64,000 nucleotides of DNA. Source: Parus major. Lineage: Eukaryota > Chordata > Aves > Passeriformes > Paridae. The first letter of the stretch is position 1. Every line of letters begins with the position of its first letter. A program made the translations under genes and the position numbers. Positions 60,313 to 64,000 of this stretch are shown piece after piece. A model generated the notes under the pieces. That model had not been told where the DNA came from. It ran no database searches and was given only the letters and a program-made list of their open reading frames with translations. The DNA is taken from positions 85,676,697 through 85,740,696 of the forward strand of contig NC_031768.1 in the NCBI RefSeq assembly GCF_001522545.3, written 5' to 3'.

Positions 60313-62885
60313 TATTTATTTCATATTTTTTTTATTTCAAAACCAGGAAACAACCACATTAATAAGCATATAAAATCCATCTGAAATATTCACAATGCCA
60401 TTACAGAAAAAGAAAAATAACAAAGATACCATGTGAGAAAGGTCTACACATCTCGGTCCAAGCCAACACACATCTGATGCAACATATGGAAGCTCTTATG
60501 CACAGCTGTGGTGGGAATTTCCTAACACAGATACCCACATAGAAATATCATGTTTGGATGTGCTGGAGGGTCAAAGGAAGGGCACAGAAATCTATGTAAC
60601 TGAGCCAAAATATCAAAATTGGGAGAGAAGTCATATATAATGCTTCCAAGAATAAATATCTGGCATGTAAGCCTGATAAAAAGCTAGGGAAAACTGGATG
60701 TAATATGATTACATTGTGCTAAGCTGGGGCATTTTAAATTAATTCACAGGAAGCATTTAACAGTAGCAAATTTAACTGATCTTTGCAACTGTTTCTCATT
60801 GGGGAAGGTAAAAATGTCATCACTAGTCACTGAAGATGTCAGACAGACCCCCCAGAATATACATCAACGGGAATTTCTCTAACCTGCTCTGAAGCATTAT
60901 GTTGGCAAGAAAGCTTGGGCTATCCATGCTACCAAAGTCTTGCTGTCATTCCAACCTTTCTAAGCCTTTCTTCCTTGTGCCACCTTGGAAGCTGTGGGCC
61001 TACCTCTCTTCTAGGATATCCAGTAATGAATTCCAGCAGGTCGACCTGACTTTGACCATGTCCAAAAACTGCAGCTCAATCTCAGAAGAGCAGGAGGTTA
61101 AACTGGACCTACCTCTGTGCAACCTTTAGATATTTTGTGCAGGTCTGGACAGGCACAGGTCTGGAGCCTGTCACAGAATGCTGCAGTGAAGTAAAGCTGC
61201 CTCTCCTTGGCTGCAAGTGTACCCTACGTGCTACTTTTTTCCTGCCTGACCTGAGCTGTGCTAGCTCGGCAGCAGGAGTGGGGGACAAACAAACTCAGTG
61301 GCCCAGAGGAATGACGAGCAAGAAGACTGACATTTACTGATGAACAATTACTGCCTGCCACATCCCTTTGAACAGAGGCACTGTTACAGAGCTGTACACA
61401 TCTACAAAGCACACTGGTGAGCACCACAACATCATGCAGACCTTCCAGAGAGAGGATATATGGGGCAAAAAAAAAACATCTGGCCTTCAACCAAGCAGGG
61501 GACTGAGCACTACAGACCTTTTGCACTGCTAAACTAGCAAATTCCAGTAGCTCTGGTGTCTAGTCCTGCATCTGTACCTAGATGAACTTACATGTACCAC
61601 AACTGACCATGCCTGTGTCCAGAAGGGTCATGCTACATGCCTCTGTAATTTTTATAGGAACAACTGCTACGAAAATACAGCTTTGAAAAATAATTTTTAT
61701 CCTCGCACTCCTTTAAGTGACAATCTGCAAATTTCAGAATTTATGACGTACTAGACTAGAACAGAGAAGCCAAAAAGAAATAAAATTAAGAGAAAGCAGG
61801 AAAAATTACCTTCTGGTTTGCAATCACCACCCTCAATCATGCACAGAATGCTTACAGCCATGTCTGAAAATATAATCCAACAACAGCCATTGTAAGATGC
61901 AATATCGCACTCTCATCAACACTTAAGAACAATTATTTAAAACAGCCACCAAAAATCCCTAATAACGGAGATTTTAGTGCAGAAACAAACCTCTTCCCAC
62001 AAGTTCACAACTCATTGAATTTCTTTCCAGAGGGCACAAATAACTTCAAGGTGATGTGCATAATTGGCTCTGCTGTACATACCACTTAAAATGCTCAATC
62101 TCCTTTTTAGTACCACATTTCTCCTTTACAGTCTTATTGCACCTCAAGTCTACAGCATCTTGTTAGAATAGCTATTTCTCTTAAACTTCTCCAATTTCTT
62201 TATCTGTACATTTTTGTACACCATTAAAAAAATAAATATTTACAAAGTGACATACAAATAAATAAACTGAAGTAAAAGTATGCTTTCAGTCTGTCTATAC
62301 AAAAAAATAAAAGCAGGAAAAAATATGCATGTGACTTGGTCCCCTTTTTCCTGAGGCTAAAAAAAGTGCACACTGGATAGGAAAAAGCAAGATTGCTTTT
62401 TGGTAAGCTTGCTAAATTCCAGTGTTACACCATACACACGCACACAGAGTAGACTCAAAGGGCTGGGGACTTGTTTAGCAGGTCACTTCAACTCACTACA
62501 AAAATAGTAATTAGGTTCAAATACATAATGGTCACTGTGTGCATAAGTATGTTAACCCCAAACCGCAATTTTACGTGAGAAAAGTAAAAATATTGCCAGC
62601 TCTTCTCTGTTCTCCTGATGTTTGTGGCAGGGAAGATGAGATTATTTTTGCAAGTGCCAGGTGCTTTCCAGAATGGCAGATCACCCATATCAGATTTGCT
62701 TAATGCTGGCAAGCCTGGCAGAATGGGTGAGCATGTGGGTGAAAAGAAGAAAATAGCAGCAATTGAGGAGGGGAAAAACGTCCCAGTTCTCATGGTTTTC
62801 TTTGCTCATTCCTTTAATGACTCTTTAAGCATGAACGAGTTAAAGAATGGGTGTGTCACGGATCTTAGGCAGCTGCTTTGCCAGC
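60313..62885 (-). other. SLC2A3: Probable 3'UTR of SLC2A3
   Basis: The - strand sequence downstream of the SLC2A3 stop is AT-rich and free of recognised genes. Two AATAAA signals (complement of TTTATT at 60331-60336 and 60315-60320) lie about 2.55 kb past the stop. They would give the long 3'UTR typical of GLUT3 transcripts. Earlier cleavage sites cannot be excluded. Confidence 0.5.
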
Positions 62886-63782
62886 TTATTTGCTGTTCAG
62901 CTCCACCATGGGGGTCTTCTGGGGTGATGAGGCAGCGTTTCCTCTTCCTTCAAAGCCCCTGGAGATGTCTTCAAAAGTCCTGCCCTTGGTCTCTGGCACT
63001 TTGAAGAAGGTGAAGACAAAAAAGATGACCAGGAAAACAAGGAATATGAGGAAGACATAGGAGCCACATAGTTTCTGCAGGGAGGACAAACACAAAAGGT
63101 TTTATTTTCAAATTGCATATATGGTCATTTGTGTTCACAGATGAAAATTCCAACACCTTTCTCCAAAAGTGCCCTTAGGTACATTTTCTCATCACACCAT
63201 TTTTAAAATTGCAATCATGTTCCTATGGTCTCCTAAAGGTCTTTAATCTTCCTGAGGGTGACCAAAATTGATGCTTTTAAAGCAAAAGCCCTGATGTGCT
63301 AAGATGGCCCTTCCAAATAGCTGTAAGCTGCAACCAGTTAAGACAGCAGAATATAAGGGGAGCAACAGCCTCCAGTAACAATCATAACACTGACTCAGAG
63401 ACCTCTGGAAGACTCACCAGCCCTCTTCTCAAAGCAAGGACAATTTCCAGGAGGGGTTGGGTTATTAAAGATCACATAGTCACATGTCAAAGTCTTCAAA
63501 GATGCAGGTTCTACCACCTTTCTGGACATTGTTCCACTGCTGCAGTGCCCTCACAGTGCTTAATAGACCAGGACTTACCTCTGCATAGGGGAAGAGCATT
63601 CCCACCAAGAAATTAGAGGTCCAATTGGAACAACCAGCCACTGCCATGGCTGCAGGTCGTGGGCCCTGGCTGAAGAGCTCTGCCACAATGAACCAAGGGA
63701 TAGGGCCAGGGCCAATCTCAAAGAGAGCCACAAAGCCAAAAGTGGCAACAATGCTGATGTATCTGATCCAGTCCACAATGTC
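62886..63782 (-). CDS. SLC2A3: SLC2A3 (GLUT3) facilitative glucose transporter, last two coding exons (5' part outside window)
   Basis: Major-facilitator glucose uniporter of the plasma membrane. Two exons are present: 63782-63579 (204 nt, 68 codons) and 63074-62886 (62 codons plus TAA), joined by a GT-AG intron of 504 bp (63578-63075) in phase 0. The first exon encodes the [20 protein letters not shown] segment of TM10, with the GPGPIPW inhibitor/substrate-site motif, and [12 protein letters not shown] leading to TM11. The last exon encodes TM12, the PETKGRTF sugar-porter signature and a cytosolic tail ending in PMVELNSK. The NANOG neighbour and tail sequence favour GLUT3 over GLUT1. The gene continues beyond position 64,000. 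NANOG copy 1 points toward it, as in the mammalian NANOG-SLC2A locus. Confidence 0.92.
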
Positions 63783-64000
63783 CTGCAGAGGAACAAAATG
63801 GGATCAGCACAATGCCATCTCCAGTGTCACAACTTTCTCAGCTGCACTGTGACTGCTGTAGAAGTTCCCAGAGTTATAAAATTGCTCTCTCCACTGCACA
63901 CTGGGCTGTAGCCCCAGCCCTACCCATCTATAGGGCAGCACTGCAGAGCAAAGCAGATGTATTTTCTTTTCTTATAGGTTCCTGCTGGGGTCAGCCTGGG

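Overview
This is a vertebrate nuclear window, almost certainly from a bird and probably a songbird. It has spliced genes with GT-AG introns, a NANOG-SLC2A3 neighbourhood, bird-type LTR elements and no bacterial gene organisation. The songbird assignment rests mainly on the LTRs and is an inference.

Layout. Positions 1-11,510 are repeat-rich. They hold two solo LTRs with target-site duplications (2640-3246 and 3568-4360) and a heavily decayed gammaretrovirus-like provirus (about 4,905-11,510). In the provirus, protease, reverse transcriptase, RNase H, integrase and envelope remnants can be followed through many stops and frameshifts, while gag is gone. Positions 11,500-26,880 show no convincing gene. 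They contain GC-rich patches (17.1-18.0 kb and 25.2-25.75 kb), a third solo LTR (18,153-18,764) and a perfect 13-bp hairpin (21.3 kb).

The core is 26.9-41.2 kb: two complete, intact NANOG-type homeobox genes facing each other tail to tail. Copy 1 (+ strand, 27,022-29,447, 4 exons, 325 aa) looks like the canonical avian NANOG, with the NANOG-typical WFQNQRMK helix. Copy 2 (- strand, 41,010-35,267, 4 exons, 301 aa) is a divergent paralog. It has the same exon phases, an exon 2 of identical length (275 nt) and an exon 3 of identical length (90 nt), but its recognition helix reads WFQNRRMK and its exon 1 and C-terminus are strongly changed. Both promoters carry an OCT4/SOX2-like composite element in the same orientation and at a similar distance from the start. 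This suggests both are, or were, under pluripotency control. An LTR (33,375-33,937) and a long poly-T lie between them.

Positions 41.2-60.3 kb are non-coding as far as can be seen. They include a direct duplication (about 49.24-50.52 and 55.30-56.78 kb) whose last 158 bp are 100% identical although the rest is clearly diverged. At the right edge, on the - strand, are the last two coding exons and probable long 3'UTR of SLC2A3 (GLUT3). No tRNA, rRNA or CRISPR was found.
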